Assembly (NCBI GenBank): GCA_020052135.1
Contig: JAGVPS010000080.1
Span: 1 to 5,227 of the forward strand
Length of the DNA: 5,227 nt
Direction of reading: 5' to 3'
Source: Minisyncoccota bacterium
GTDB taxonomy: Bacteria; Patescibacteriota; Minisyncoccia; UBA6257; 1-14-0-10-40-38
Positions 1 through 4,999 of the stretch are shown here, one piece after another (within the stretch, counting starts at the first letter, position 1; each line of letters begins with the position of its first letter). Position numbers and translations under genes: made by a program. The notes under the pieces were generated by a model. That model was given only the letters and a program-made list of their open reading frames with translations. It was not told the origin of the DNA and did not search any database.

Positions 1-239
1 AGACAAAGACCCTGAAGAGCTCTAGTAATTTTACTGATCCGCCGGTTGGATGCGCTAAAGATATAGTATTCAGTCCAGGAACCGGCATACCGAACCCGAT
101 GAATGACCCAGGATTTCAAAACAAGATCGTGATTGTTCCCAATGGAGTTACTTCCCCTGATAAAACTATTGTTGTACAAGACAATGGTAGAATTAGTTCC
201 TGCGATAAAGGAGATGCAGGAACGGATTGCGACATATAA
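1..239 (+). CDS. C-terminal part of a FimT/GspH-like minor prepilin (5' end outside window)
   Basis: Only the last 78 codons are present, read in the frame that starts at base 3 and ends at TAA 237-239. The start, the prepilin leader and the hydrophobic helix lie upstream of the window. The visible part has the short strand-and-turn pattern of the FimT/GspH globular domain: KDIVFSPGTG at about window residues 19-28, then KIVIV (41-45) and a final TIVVQDNGRISSC (55-67). The 'i-F-p-G' stretch and the closing 'i-v...GRi' are typical of that family. Cysteines occur at window residues 17, 67 and 76. By family knowledge such a protein is a minor (pseudo)pilin that helps start or cap a type IV pilus. 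The next prepilin gene starts 3 bases after the stop, which supports one operon. The call rests on pattern and context because the diagnostic N-terminus is missing. Confidence 0.6.
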   Translation, partial: TKTLKSSSNFTDPPVGCAKDIVFSPGTGIPNPMNDPGFQNKIVIVPNGVTSPDKTIVVQDNGRISSCDKGDAGTDCDI

Positions 240-242
240 TAT

Positions 243-917
243 ATGAAAAAATCAGCTTCCCATGTATCGCGGCGAGGCGCCTCACTTCTTGAAGCGCTCA
301 TCGGCATTGCTGTGGGATCAATTCTCATCGTAAGCGGGATAAGTTTGCTTACTGTTTCACTACGGGTGAACGGACAGAATAAATACCTGCAGGCAGCTTC
401 TTATTTAGGGAGCGATCTCATGACAAAGGTAAGCGCCTATGTTGATCGAAAATGGCTTTGTGTCGAAGGGGCTACAACATCTGAAATTCCTGGCTGTGGC
501 ATCTATAATCTAACAAAAGGGGAGGCAAATCATTATCAGATAGTAACCAGCGCCTCTTTTATCTCTAAGGTGGGCGATGAAACAAATCTTGTTGATGAAA
601 CAGCATACACTCGCTATTTCTATGTAGAAAATGTTTCACGCGATACGTCTGGGAATATTGAAAGCACCTATAACCCCGCTACCGAAGACCCCTCAACACA
701 AAAAGTTACGGTAGTGGTGATATGGCCGGGCGGAGGAAAAATAGAGAATGTCAAATATTTTACCCGTACCAAAAATAATGTATTGCATCAGACCGATTGG
801 AGCGGAGGATTATCAGAAGAAATATTTCCTGCAACCGATGTTAATAATAAATTTTATACGAGTCAAAGTAATATAGACACCGACACATTCGGATCCATCA
901 AGGTAGCTGGATTCTAA
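243..917 (+). CDS. PilV/PulJ-like type IV minor prepilin
   Basis: This is a 224-residue protein with a textbook type IV prepilin N-terminus. A basic leader of 12 residues (K2, K3, R10, R11) ends in G12, the expected prepilin peptidase (PilD) cleavage site. The mature protein would begin ASLLEALIGIAVGS, with Glu at +5 (E17), and a hydrophobic helix follows to about residue 40. The next stretch (AASYLGSDLMTKVSAYVDRKW, about 51-71) resembles the helix after the membrane segment in PilV, GspI and GspJ-type minor pilins. The rest is a beta-rich globular domain with a likely Cys73/Cys85 pair. After cleavage and N-methylation it should join the inner-membrane pool of minor pilins. ATG 243 is chosen because it places the leader correctly and lies 3 bases after the previous stop. 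No Shine-Dalgarno sequence precedes it, so coupled translation is likely. The exact subfamily (PilV, PilW or PulJ) cannot be settled by eye. Confidence 0.85.
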   Translation: MKKSASHVSRRGASLLEALIGIAVGSILIVSGISLLTVSLRVNGQNKYLQAASYLGSDLMTKVSAYVDRKWLCVEGATTSEIPGCGIYNLTKGEANHYQIVTSASFISKVGDETNLVDETAYTRYFYVENVSRDTSGNIESTYNPATEDPSTQKVTVVVIWPGGGKIENVKYFTRTKNNVLHQTDWSGGLSEEIFPATDVNNKFYTSQSNIDTDTFGSIKVAGF

Positions 918-933
918 ACACAAAGCTGTTTTT

Positions 934-1812
934 ATGAAGCACCTTTTCAAAAACCTGATCTTTGTAAGCGCGTTTAGTATGGCAGCTCTATTTTTAGTTC
1001 CTCAGGCCCATGCGGCCACGAACATTGTTTCAGGGAGCCAATGGGCCTGGAATGATGTTATCGGATGGATTGATATGCAGTTTACAGAGAATCTGAACGT
1101 TACCGTTGCCGACGATAAGCTTGGCGGATACGCAAACTCGTCGATGGGGTATATTGCGTTGAACTGTCTTACGGGCCTTGGTGATAGTTGTGCATTGGGC
1201 AATTGGAAAGTATTGAATGACGGCACAGGCAACCTATCGGGCTGGGCGTGGAGTGATGCGATTGGCTGGATAAGCTTTAATAGTACAACAGGCGGGGGAT
1301 CGGTGGCGTACGGGGTGAATATCGATTCTACGGGTGATTTCAGCGGCTGGGCGTGGAATGATGTTGTGGGCTGGATTAGTTTCAATTGCGCGAATATTGG
1401 TGGTTCATGCGTAGCTTCGGACTATAAGGTTAAAACAACATGGTCTCCGTCGGGCGGAGGGGAAATCAATAACTGGCTTATTTCAAGTACGTTTGATACG
1501 TGTCCTTTGGGAACAGATTGTGGTGTGGCGTTGAATACCATTATGTGGAAAGGATCATCCCTAGATGGATCTCGAGTTAAATTTCAAATTGCGACCGATT
1601 GTGTAAGCGGCACATTGCCCGCATGCGACACTTGGAACTTCCTAGGGCCTGATGGCGCGAGTAGCTTTTACCAAACCAACTGGGATGATCCGATTCAGAT
1701 TAATCAGTTGAATCATCTTAATAAACGCTATTTCCGCTACAAAATTTTCTTAGATTCATCGAGCGGTACTACTCCTGTTGTTAATGACGTTATTATTAAT
1801 TGGAGCCCATGA
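934..1812 (+). CDS. Secreted WAW/GWI-repeat protein with C-terminal beta-sandwich-like domain, in a minor-pilin operon
   Basis: This is a 292-residue exported protein. A type I signal peptide is clear: basic start MKHLFKN, hydrophobic core LIFVSAFSMAALFLV, and likely cleavage after QAHA (A27). Four 14-residue units follow at residues 36-49, 65-78, 103-116 and 138-151, on the pattern G-[WY]-A-[WN]-x3-G-[WY]-I-x-[FLM]-[NQ]. The second unit is degenerate, with Tyr for both Trp. Cys pairs C78/C86 and C152/C159 follow units 2 and 4 in the same register. C190/C196 and C223/C231 lie in the C-terminal part (about 177-292), which has TFDT, VKFQIATD, RYFRYKIFL and a final VNDVIINWSP. I recall this combination as a recurring module of Parcubacterial surface proteins, but I know of no proven function. 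There is no anchor or prepilin motif, so it is probably surface-exposed or released. It starts 16 bases after the PilV-like gene and overlaps the PilX-like gene by ATGA. A role at the pilus, such as a tip or adhesin protein, is inferred from context only. Confidence 0.8.
   Translation: MKHLFKNLIFVSAFSMAALFLVPQAHAATNIVSGSQWAWNDVIGWIDMQFTENLNVTVADDKLGGYANSSMGYIALNCLTGLGDSCALGNWKVLNDGTGNLSGWAWSDAIGWISFNSTTGGGSVAYGVNIDSTGDFSGWAWNDVVGWISFNCANIGGSCVASDYKVKTTWSPSGGGEINNWLISSTFDTCPLGTDCGVALNTIMWKGSSLDGSRVKFQIATDCVSGTLPACDTWNFLGPDGASSFYQTNWDDPIQINQLNHLNKRYFRYKIFLDSSSGTTPVVNDVIINWSP
1039..1386 (+). repeat. Four coding repeats of a GWAW...GWI unit
   Basis: The units lie at 1039-1080, 1126-1167, 1240-1281 and 1345-1386, 42 bases (14 codons) each. 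Start-to-start spacings are 87, 114 and 105 bases, that is 29, 38 and 35 residues. Units 3 and 4 are close at DNA level (both contain GGCTGGGCGTGGA and GGCTGGAT), and unit 1 shares GGAATGATGTT with unit 4. Unit 2 has diverged the most. The paired aromatic residues and conserved Gly suggest a repeated beta-hairpin or blade-like fold. That is a structural guess, while the repetition is seen directly. Confidence 0.85.
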
Positions 1813-2321
1813 AGAATATCAAATATCAAATATCAAATATCAAATCTTCTGAATCAAGACAGGGTGTTATTGCTATTGCAACCATGCTTGTATTGGGTGC
1901 TGTAGTGGTGCAAATCGGGCTTGTGGGGTTTATTCTTTCGTATTACCTCAATAACGCAAACGCAGGCGCAAAATTTTCTTCGTACTCATATTCAGGCGCC
2001 GAGTCTGGTATCACAGAAGGAATATTGCGGATCATGCGTAACGAGTATGATCTACAGACTCCAGCTTATTTTGTAATATCGGTAGGCGCGGGCACTACAG
2101 TAACAGTTATAATGTGTGGAAAATTCACTCCGCCATCCGAAGAAGTGGAATGCAATCCACCGATTTTGAATTTAGGTGAAAATAAAGTACAAATAACCTC
2201 TTGGGCAGGCACCTTCAATAAACAAAGGATCATGGTTGCAATTGTCGAGGTAGACCCAATAACCCATGCGGTACGGCTCGAATCCATTATAGAGAAAGAT
2301 CAACTATCAACTATACTATAG
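1809..2321 (+). CDS. PilX-like minor pilin (PilX N-terminal type)
   Basis: This is a 170-residue protein starting at ATG 1809, which overlaps the TGA of the previous gene as ATGA. A TTG at 1800 is in frame, but the coupled ATG is the better start. The leader is MKNIKYQISNIKSSESRQG, with G19 at the place of the prepilin cleavage Gly. A hydrophobic segment runs from V20 to about Y46. There is no Glu at +5 (A24), which fits PilX-type rather than classic pilins. The motif GAESGITEGILRIMRN (63-78) matches the 'A-E-x-G-I-x-E-a' helix of PilX N-terminal proteins. The C-terminal part is beta-rich, with one likely disulfide (C103/C115). In characterised systems PilX is a minor pilin in the pilus-priming complex with PilV, PilW and PilY1. 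The leader is largely encoded by a heptanucleotide tandem array, and the last residues (DQLSTIL) by a second, related one. The PilM-PilN gene begins 5 bases downstream. Confidence 0.75.
   Translation: MKNIKYQISNIKSSESRQGVIAIATMLVLGAVVVQIGLVGFILSYYLNNANAGAKFSSYSYSGAESGITEGILRIMRNEYDLQTPAYFVISVGAGTTVTVIMCGKFTPPSEEVECNPPILNLGENKVQITSWAGTFNKQRIMVAIVEVDPITHAVRLESIIEKDQLSTIL
1815..1845 (+). repeat. Heptanucleotide tandem array (ATCAAAT)4 in the start of the PilX-like gene
   Basis: Four perfect copies of ATCAAAT occupy 1818-1845, preceded by a partial copy (AAT, 1815-1817). The array begins 6 bases after the ATG at 1809 and encodes NIKYQISNIK of the leader. Because 7 is not a multiple of 3, gain or loss of one copy would shift the reading frame before the membrane helix. 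Confidence 0.9.
2299..2312 (+). repeat. Two tandem copies of ATCAACT at the end of the PilX-like gene
   Basis: ATCAACT occurs at 2299-2305 and 2306-2312, followed by a decayed third copy (ATACTAT) that leads into the TAG stop at 2319-2321. The unit differs by one base from the ATCAAAT unit at the start of the same gene. It is short, so chance cannot be excluded. Confidence 0.6.
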
Positions 2322-2326
2322 AGGAT

Positions 2327-3829
2327 ATGCAAAAGATTCTTGTAGTGCTTAAAAAATTTCTAAAAAAGTTGAATCCCATACCTCCCGTAGGAGCCCTTTC
2401 CCTCGGAGACTCCGTTGTTCGGTTTTTACTCATTGATGAAGCAGGAAAACTCATTGCTTCTTCGTTTAAGCTTCCACCACACACCATTACCAAGGGAAGC
2501 ATTGAAAACAGAGCTGTTTTTTTACACGCGCTTCGCGAATTTCGTTTGACGCTTAATACGTCAAAAACTCCGCTCCATGTGGTGCTTGTCCTGCCGCCTG
2601 GCTTGGTGTATGTACAGCCTTTTTCTCTTCCAGCTCTTCCGCCAGATCGCTTGTCGGAGGCTGCCGCATTAAATTTGCAAATGATTTCTCCATTGGATTT
2701 CTCCCTGTCGTATGCGGCATATGAAAAGATTGGAGACAGGACCGGAGAAGGCGGGGGAACTGATATGCTTGGCGCGTTTGTTGAGAGAGAATCCGTGCGT
2801 CAATTTTCTGACGTTCTTACGGAAGCAGGCTTCGCGGTTACCGCGGTGGAGTTTCCTTCGCTTGGGCTTGCGCGGGCCGCGCGATCGGACAAGGCTCTCG
2901 CTCCTGATCGAGCCTATGTCATTATTGATGTTGGCGCCGATGGCCTTTCTTTGATTATCTTTCGTAATCTCCGGCCATACTTTTCTCATTTTCAAGGGTG
3001 GCAGGAGGTTCAGGAGGCTGTTGGAGGAAAGATTGATAAAGAAAATTTTACGGTATTTCTAGAAAGAGAAATTCAAAAACTGCTGAATTTTTACAGTACG
3101 CGCTGGGGAGGTTCTCTCTCGGAGATAGTCATTGCCGCGGGTCCCGAAGATTCAGGTTTTGAAACCGCTCTGTCATCCGCGATGAAACTTCCCGTGCGCC
3201 AGCTTGCCATTGCCGAATTCCCGCTTGCGGGATCCGCGTGGTTTTCCGTACTTGGATCCGCGTTGCGCGGGACATTGCCCCGAACAGAGGATATATCCAT
3301 CAGTCTCACCGACGCACCCGTACAGGTACAGTACCGTGAGGCGAGAATTATAAATTTTGTGCGGTGGTGGCGGAAAGTAGCGCTTACCGTAACCGCATTT
3401 ATAATGCTCCTTTTTATCGGAGCGGACAGTTTTCTCGCGCGGGCGAATGTTGCGATGGATGCGGCAATACAAACGGGAGTTGAGCGCCAGGAATTCGATG
3501 AGGTGCGGACGCTTGAAAAGAAGGCGCAGGAATTCAACAGCTTAGTCAATCTTCTCATAGCCGCACAGCCTAAGAATATGAGATGGCAAGAAGTGATGGG
3601 AAGTATCGTTTCTATGGCAGGCACACCAATCGTGTTAAAGCGTTTTGCTTGGAGCGGGGAGAGCGCAACGCTTGCGGGTGTTGCGGGAGATGTAGACGCG
3701 CTTATTGCATTCAAGCGGAAACTCATAGACTCGGGGATATTTCGGGAGGTAGTGCTTCCTATAACAACGGTCATAGGAAATCCTGACGAAACGCTGAATT
3801 TCAATGCAACGCTTACGCTCAAGAAATAA
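2327..3829 (+). CDS. PilM-PilN fusion: type IV pilus actin-like ATPase joined to a membrane/periplasmic assembly domain
   Basis: This 500-residue protein has the parts of two usual genes. Residues about 20-325 look like PilM, the cytoplasmic actin-like ATPase that links the inner-membrane platform to the pilus machine. They show a first phosphate-type strand (GALSLGDSVVRFLLID, 22-37), HVVLVLPP (84-91), a PilM-like LPALPPDRLSEAAALNLQ (101-118), and a second phosphate loop DVGADG starting at D201. A single membrane helix follows (about 351-370), preceded by IINFVRWWRK (341-350), which resembles the INLLPWR motif at the start of PilN. Then come a coiled-coil-like stretch (about 371-415) and a PilN-type ferredoxin-like domain (418-500) with TPIVLKRF, a G-v-A-G-D-V-D-A-L turn and SGIFREVVLP. 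Separate PilM is usually about 350 residues and PilN about 200, so the length fits a fusion. The same order occurs in GspL of type II secretion. AGAGG lies only 2 bases before the ATG, an unusually short spacing. No pilO follows. Confidence 0.82.
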   Translation: MQKILVVLKKFLKKLNPIPPVGALSLGDSVVRFLLIDEAGKLIASSFKLPPHTITKGSIENRAVFLHALREFRLTLNTSKTPLHVVLVLPPGLVYVQPFSLPALPPDRLSEAAALNLQMISPLDFSLSYAAYEKIGDRTGEGGGTDMLGAFVERESVRQFSDVLTEAGFAVTAVEFPSLGLARAARSDKALAPDRAYVIIDVGADGLSLIIFRNLRPYFSHFQGWQEVQEAVGGKIDKENFTVFLEREIQKLLNFYSTRWGGSLSEIVIAAGPEDSGFETALSSAMKLPVRQLAIAEFPLAGSAWFSVLGSALRGTLPRTEDISISLTDAPVQVQYREARIINFVRWWRKVALTVTAFIMLLFIGADSFLARANVAMDAAIQTGVERQEFDEVRTLEKKAQEFNSLVNLLIAAQPKNMRWQEVMGSIVSMAGTPIVLKRFAWSGESATLAGVAGDVDALIAFKRKLIDSGIFREVVLPITTVIGNPDETLNFNATLTLKK

Positions 3830-3834
3830 GGGCG

Positions 3835-4371
3835 CTATCCATTTTTCTGAGCGAGCTCAAAAATAGCTCGGGTCATTGAATCGATAAGAAGCACCTGGTC
3901 TTTTTTGGAAATAGGATTAAGTACAAATTCTCCAGCCTTCGCGCGGCGCGCTTCGGCGGGCAAGTCTGTTTTCACGCGATCCTCTTCAGAAAAAGAGACT
4001 TTTGCTCGTATGCCGATGCGGAGTCGCCAAAACCCTCCAGTGTCGAGGGCTCGCATAATACTCATAACGCCATTATGGCCAGCGGCGCCTTGTCCGAACG
4101 TGAGTTTATATTCTCCAATCGGAAGGTCGGCATCATCATGAACAATGAGCAACTCCTCGGGCGTTATCTCGGCATTTTGCAACACCTTTTTTACAAAAGA
4201 GCCAGAAACATTCATAGATGCCTCTGATTTGAAAACACGTAGGGGGGGAATTTTCAGCATGGCAGGCATTTCGTTTTTTAGCGCATCAATGAATAAAAAA
4301 CCTGCGTTGTGATAGGTGTTTGCATACTCTTTTCCCGGATTTCCGAGTCCAATGATGAGTTTGATATTCAT
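3835..4371 (-). CDS. pth: Peptidyl-tRNA hydrolase, shortened and carrying an in-frame palindrome insertion
   Basis: This 178-residue Pth-family enzyme frees tRNA from stalled peptidyl-tRNA in the cytoplasm. Visible motifs are LIIGLGNPGKEY (5-16, catalytic-site N11), YHNAGF (20-25, catalytic H21), SMNVSG (52-57), LIVHDDADLP (74-83, with D79 at the place of the Asp that orients the His) and GAAGHNGV (95-102, N100). All key residues known from E. coli Pth (N10, H20, M67/N68, D93, N114) have counterparts. Two oddities stand out. The stretch between H21 and M53 is about 15 residues shorter than in E. coli, and the usual Arg before the His is Tyr20. Residues 137-147 (LPAEARRAKAG) are extra, lie between VKTD and EFVLNPIS, and are encoded by a GC-rich palindrome. 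The start at 4371 gives the expected N-terminus and has no Shine-Dalgarno sequence. The gene is convergent with the pilus operon (5 bases apart) and divergent from lepB. Confidence 0.93.
   Translation of the reverse strand: MNIKLIIGLGNPGKEYANTYHNAGFLFIDALKNEMPAMLKIPPLRVFKSEASMNVSGSFVKKVLQNAEITPEELLIVHDDADLPIGEYKLTFGQGAAGHNGVMSIMRALDTGGFWRLRIGIRAKVSFSEEDRVKTDLPAEARRAKAGEFVLNPISKKDQVLLIDSMTRAIFELAQKNG
3852..3870. other. Small perfect hairpin at the convergent gene ends
   Basis: CGAGCT (3852-3857) and AGCTCG (3865-3870) form a perfect 6-base stem with a 7-base loop, inside the last codons of pth and 22 bases past the stop of the PilM-PilN gene. Neither strand has a U-run after the stem, so it does not qualify as a standard intrinsic terminator. 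It might still slow or protect the 3' ends of the two converging transcripts. Confidence 0.3.
3932..3960. repeat. GC-rich imperfect palindrome inside pth
   Basis: The 29 bases are symmetric about base 3946. Inner arms GCGCG (3941-3945) and CGCGC (3947-3951) pair perfectly. Outer arms CCAGCC (3932-3937) and GGCGGG (3955-3960) pair at 5 of 6 positions, with TTC on both sides forming an internal loop. The enclosing 33 bases (3931-3963) are 25/33 G+C, far above the neighbouring coding DNA, and translate to the extra LPAEARRAKAG of Pth. It resembles a small mobile palindromic element of the kind that inserts in frame into genes. I recall similar peptides in other Patescibacterial proteins but cannot check this here. 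Confidence 0.6.
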
Positions 4372-4400
4372 TGATTTTGAGAGTTGCGAAGTGATGTAAT
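4371..4400 (+). promoter_or_regulatory. Putative extended -10 promoter for lepB
   Basis: TTGATT (4371-4376) and TGTAAT (4395-4400) are separated by 18 bases, and TG at 4392-4393 gives an extended -10 (TGnTGTAAT). Transcription would start near 4407, leaving a leader of about 20 bases before the lepB ATG at 4428. The match is moderate; the divergent gene arrangement requires a promoter in this gap. Confidence 0.4.
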
Positions 4401-4414
4401 GTATAGTACCATAC
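4401..4414. promoter_or_regulatory. Imperfect palindrome in the pth-lepB divergent gap
   Basis: GTATAGTACCATAC pairs with itself at 6 of 7 positions around 4407/4408. Read on the minus strand it contains TGGTACTAT, a possible extended -10 for pth, with transcription starting roughly 25-30 bases before its ATG. It could equally be an operator between the two genes. It is short and AT-rich, so chance is possible. Confidence 0.3.
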
Positions 4415-4427
4415 CCGTTAGCTCTCT

Positions 4428-4979
4428 ATGAAGAGGACTCTCCTTTCTATTTGGGAAACACTCGAAGTTGTCATTATTGCGGTTGCGACCGTTTTTTTGA
4501 TTCGAAGTTTTCTCATCCAGCCATTTGTGGTAAGCGGGGCATCTATGGAACCCAATTTTTCCGATGGGAATTATTTGCTTATTGACGAGATCACCTATCG
4601 GTTCAAAGAGCCAGAACGGGGAGAGGTAGTGGTATTTAGATATCCCCTGAACAAAGATTTATTTTTTATCAAGCGAATTGTCGGAATGCCGGGGGAAGAA
4701 GTGTCTTATGAACACGGAGGAATCAAAATTACCGGCCCCCAGGGCACGCGCACGATACGCGAACCATATCTTGGTTCTGAAAACGAAACGTTTGATTTCT
4801 TTAGTCCGGTAACCCTTGGCGCAGATCAGTATTTTGTATTAGGAGATAATCGGTCTAAGAGTTTTGACTCGCGAGATTGGGGGGCTGTGGATCGCAAAAA
4901 TATTATCGGCATTGCTCGGCTCCGTGTATTTCCACTTACCGAATTCCAGATTTTTAATACGCCGGCATACCAAGAGTAA
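4428..4979 (+). CDS. lepB: Signal peptidase I
   Basis: This 183-residue S26-family membrane serine protease removes signal peptides from exported proteins on the outer face of the cytoplasmic membrane. One N-terminal membrane helix (about 12-30) is followed by the catalytic box VVSGASMEPNF with nucleophile S39. The general base K82 lies in FFIKRIVGMPGE (79-90). The conserved VLGDNRSKSFDSRDWG box is at 137-152, and a final GIARLRVFP (161-169) corresponds to the family's closing box. The length and single membrane span match the compact Gram-positive-like form. The substrate-side domain of larger Gram-negative enzymes is absent. The ATG at 4428 has no Shine-Dalgarno sequence (GCTCTCT precedes it). 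The gene is divergent from pth and followed by hisS after 20 bases. Its substrates should include the secreted repeat protein encoded upstream, but not the prepilins, which need a prepilin peptidase not present in this window. Confidence 0.96.
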   Translation: MKRTLLSIWETLEVVIIAVATVFLIRSFLIQPFVVSGASMEPNFSDGNYLLIDEITYRFKEPERGEVVVFRYPLNKDLFFIKRIVGMPGEEVSYEHGGIKITGPQGTRTIREPYLGSENETFDFFSPVTLGADQYFVLGDNRSKSFDSRDWGAVDRKNIIGIARLRVFPLTEFQIFNTPAYQE

Positions 4980-4983
4980 ACGC

Positions 4984-4989
4984 TATAAT
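4984..4989 (+). promoter_or_regulatory. Perfect TATAAT -10 element just before hisS
   Basis: TATAAT lies 10 bases before the hisS ATG (5000). Transcription would start about 4995-4997, giving an almost leaderless message. No convincing -35 hexamer stands 16-19 bases upstream and there is no TGn extension, so this may be a weak or chance site. hisS could also be read through from lepB. Confidence 0.35.
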
Positions 4990-4999
4990 AAAATCTAAA

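Noticed and set aside
235..240. TATAAT directly before the PilV-like gene as a promoter
   Set aside because: It ends 2 bases before the ATG, so transcription would begin inside the gene. It is also part of the upstream stop region in an evident operon.
1002..1385. Minus-strand open frame opposite the repeat protein, with an apparent internal repeat (KLIQP...SLHAQP)
   Set aside because: The repetition is only the reverse reading of the WAW/GWI units. The plus strand has a signal peptide and a proper operon context.
1800..1808. TTG at 1800 as the start of the PilX-like gene
   Set aside because: It adds only MEP before the ATG at 1809, which forms the ATGA overlap typical of coupled genes and gives a basic leader directly.
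1815..1845. The ATCAAAT array as a CRISPR-like or origin iteron array
   Set aside because: The units are contiguous without spacers, are inside a coding region, and have no replication or cas genes nearby.
2870..2885. GC-rich inverted repeat CGCGGGCCGCG in the PilM domain
   Set aside because: It is short, lies in conserved in-frame coding sequence with no extra residues relative to PilM, and lacks the outer arms of the pth palindrome.
3091..3822. Long open frame of 243 codons on the minus strand opposite the PilM-PilN gene
   Set aside because: It has no recognisable domain, its Ser/Thr/Ala-rich makeup is that of an antisense shadow, and the plus-strand frame has clear family motifs over the same bases.
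3893..3906. T-run (TTTTTT at 3901-3906) as a terminator for the pilus operon
   Set aside because: No stem of useful strength lies just before it, and it is within the coding region of pth.
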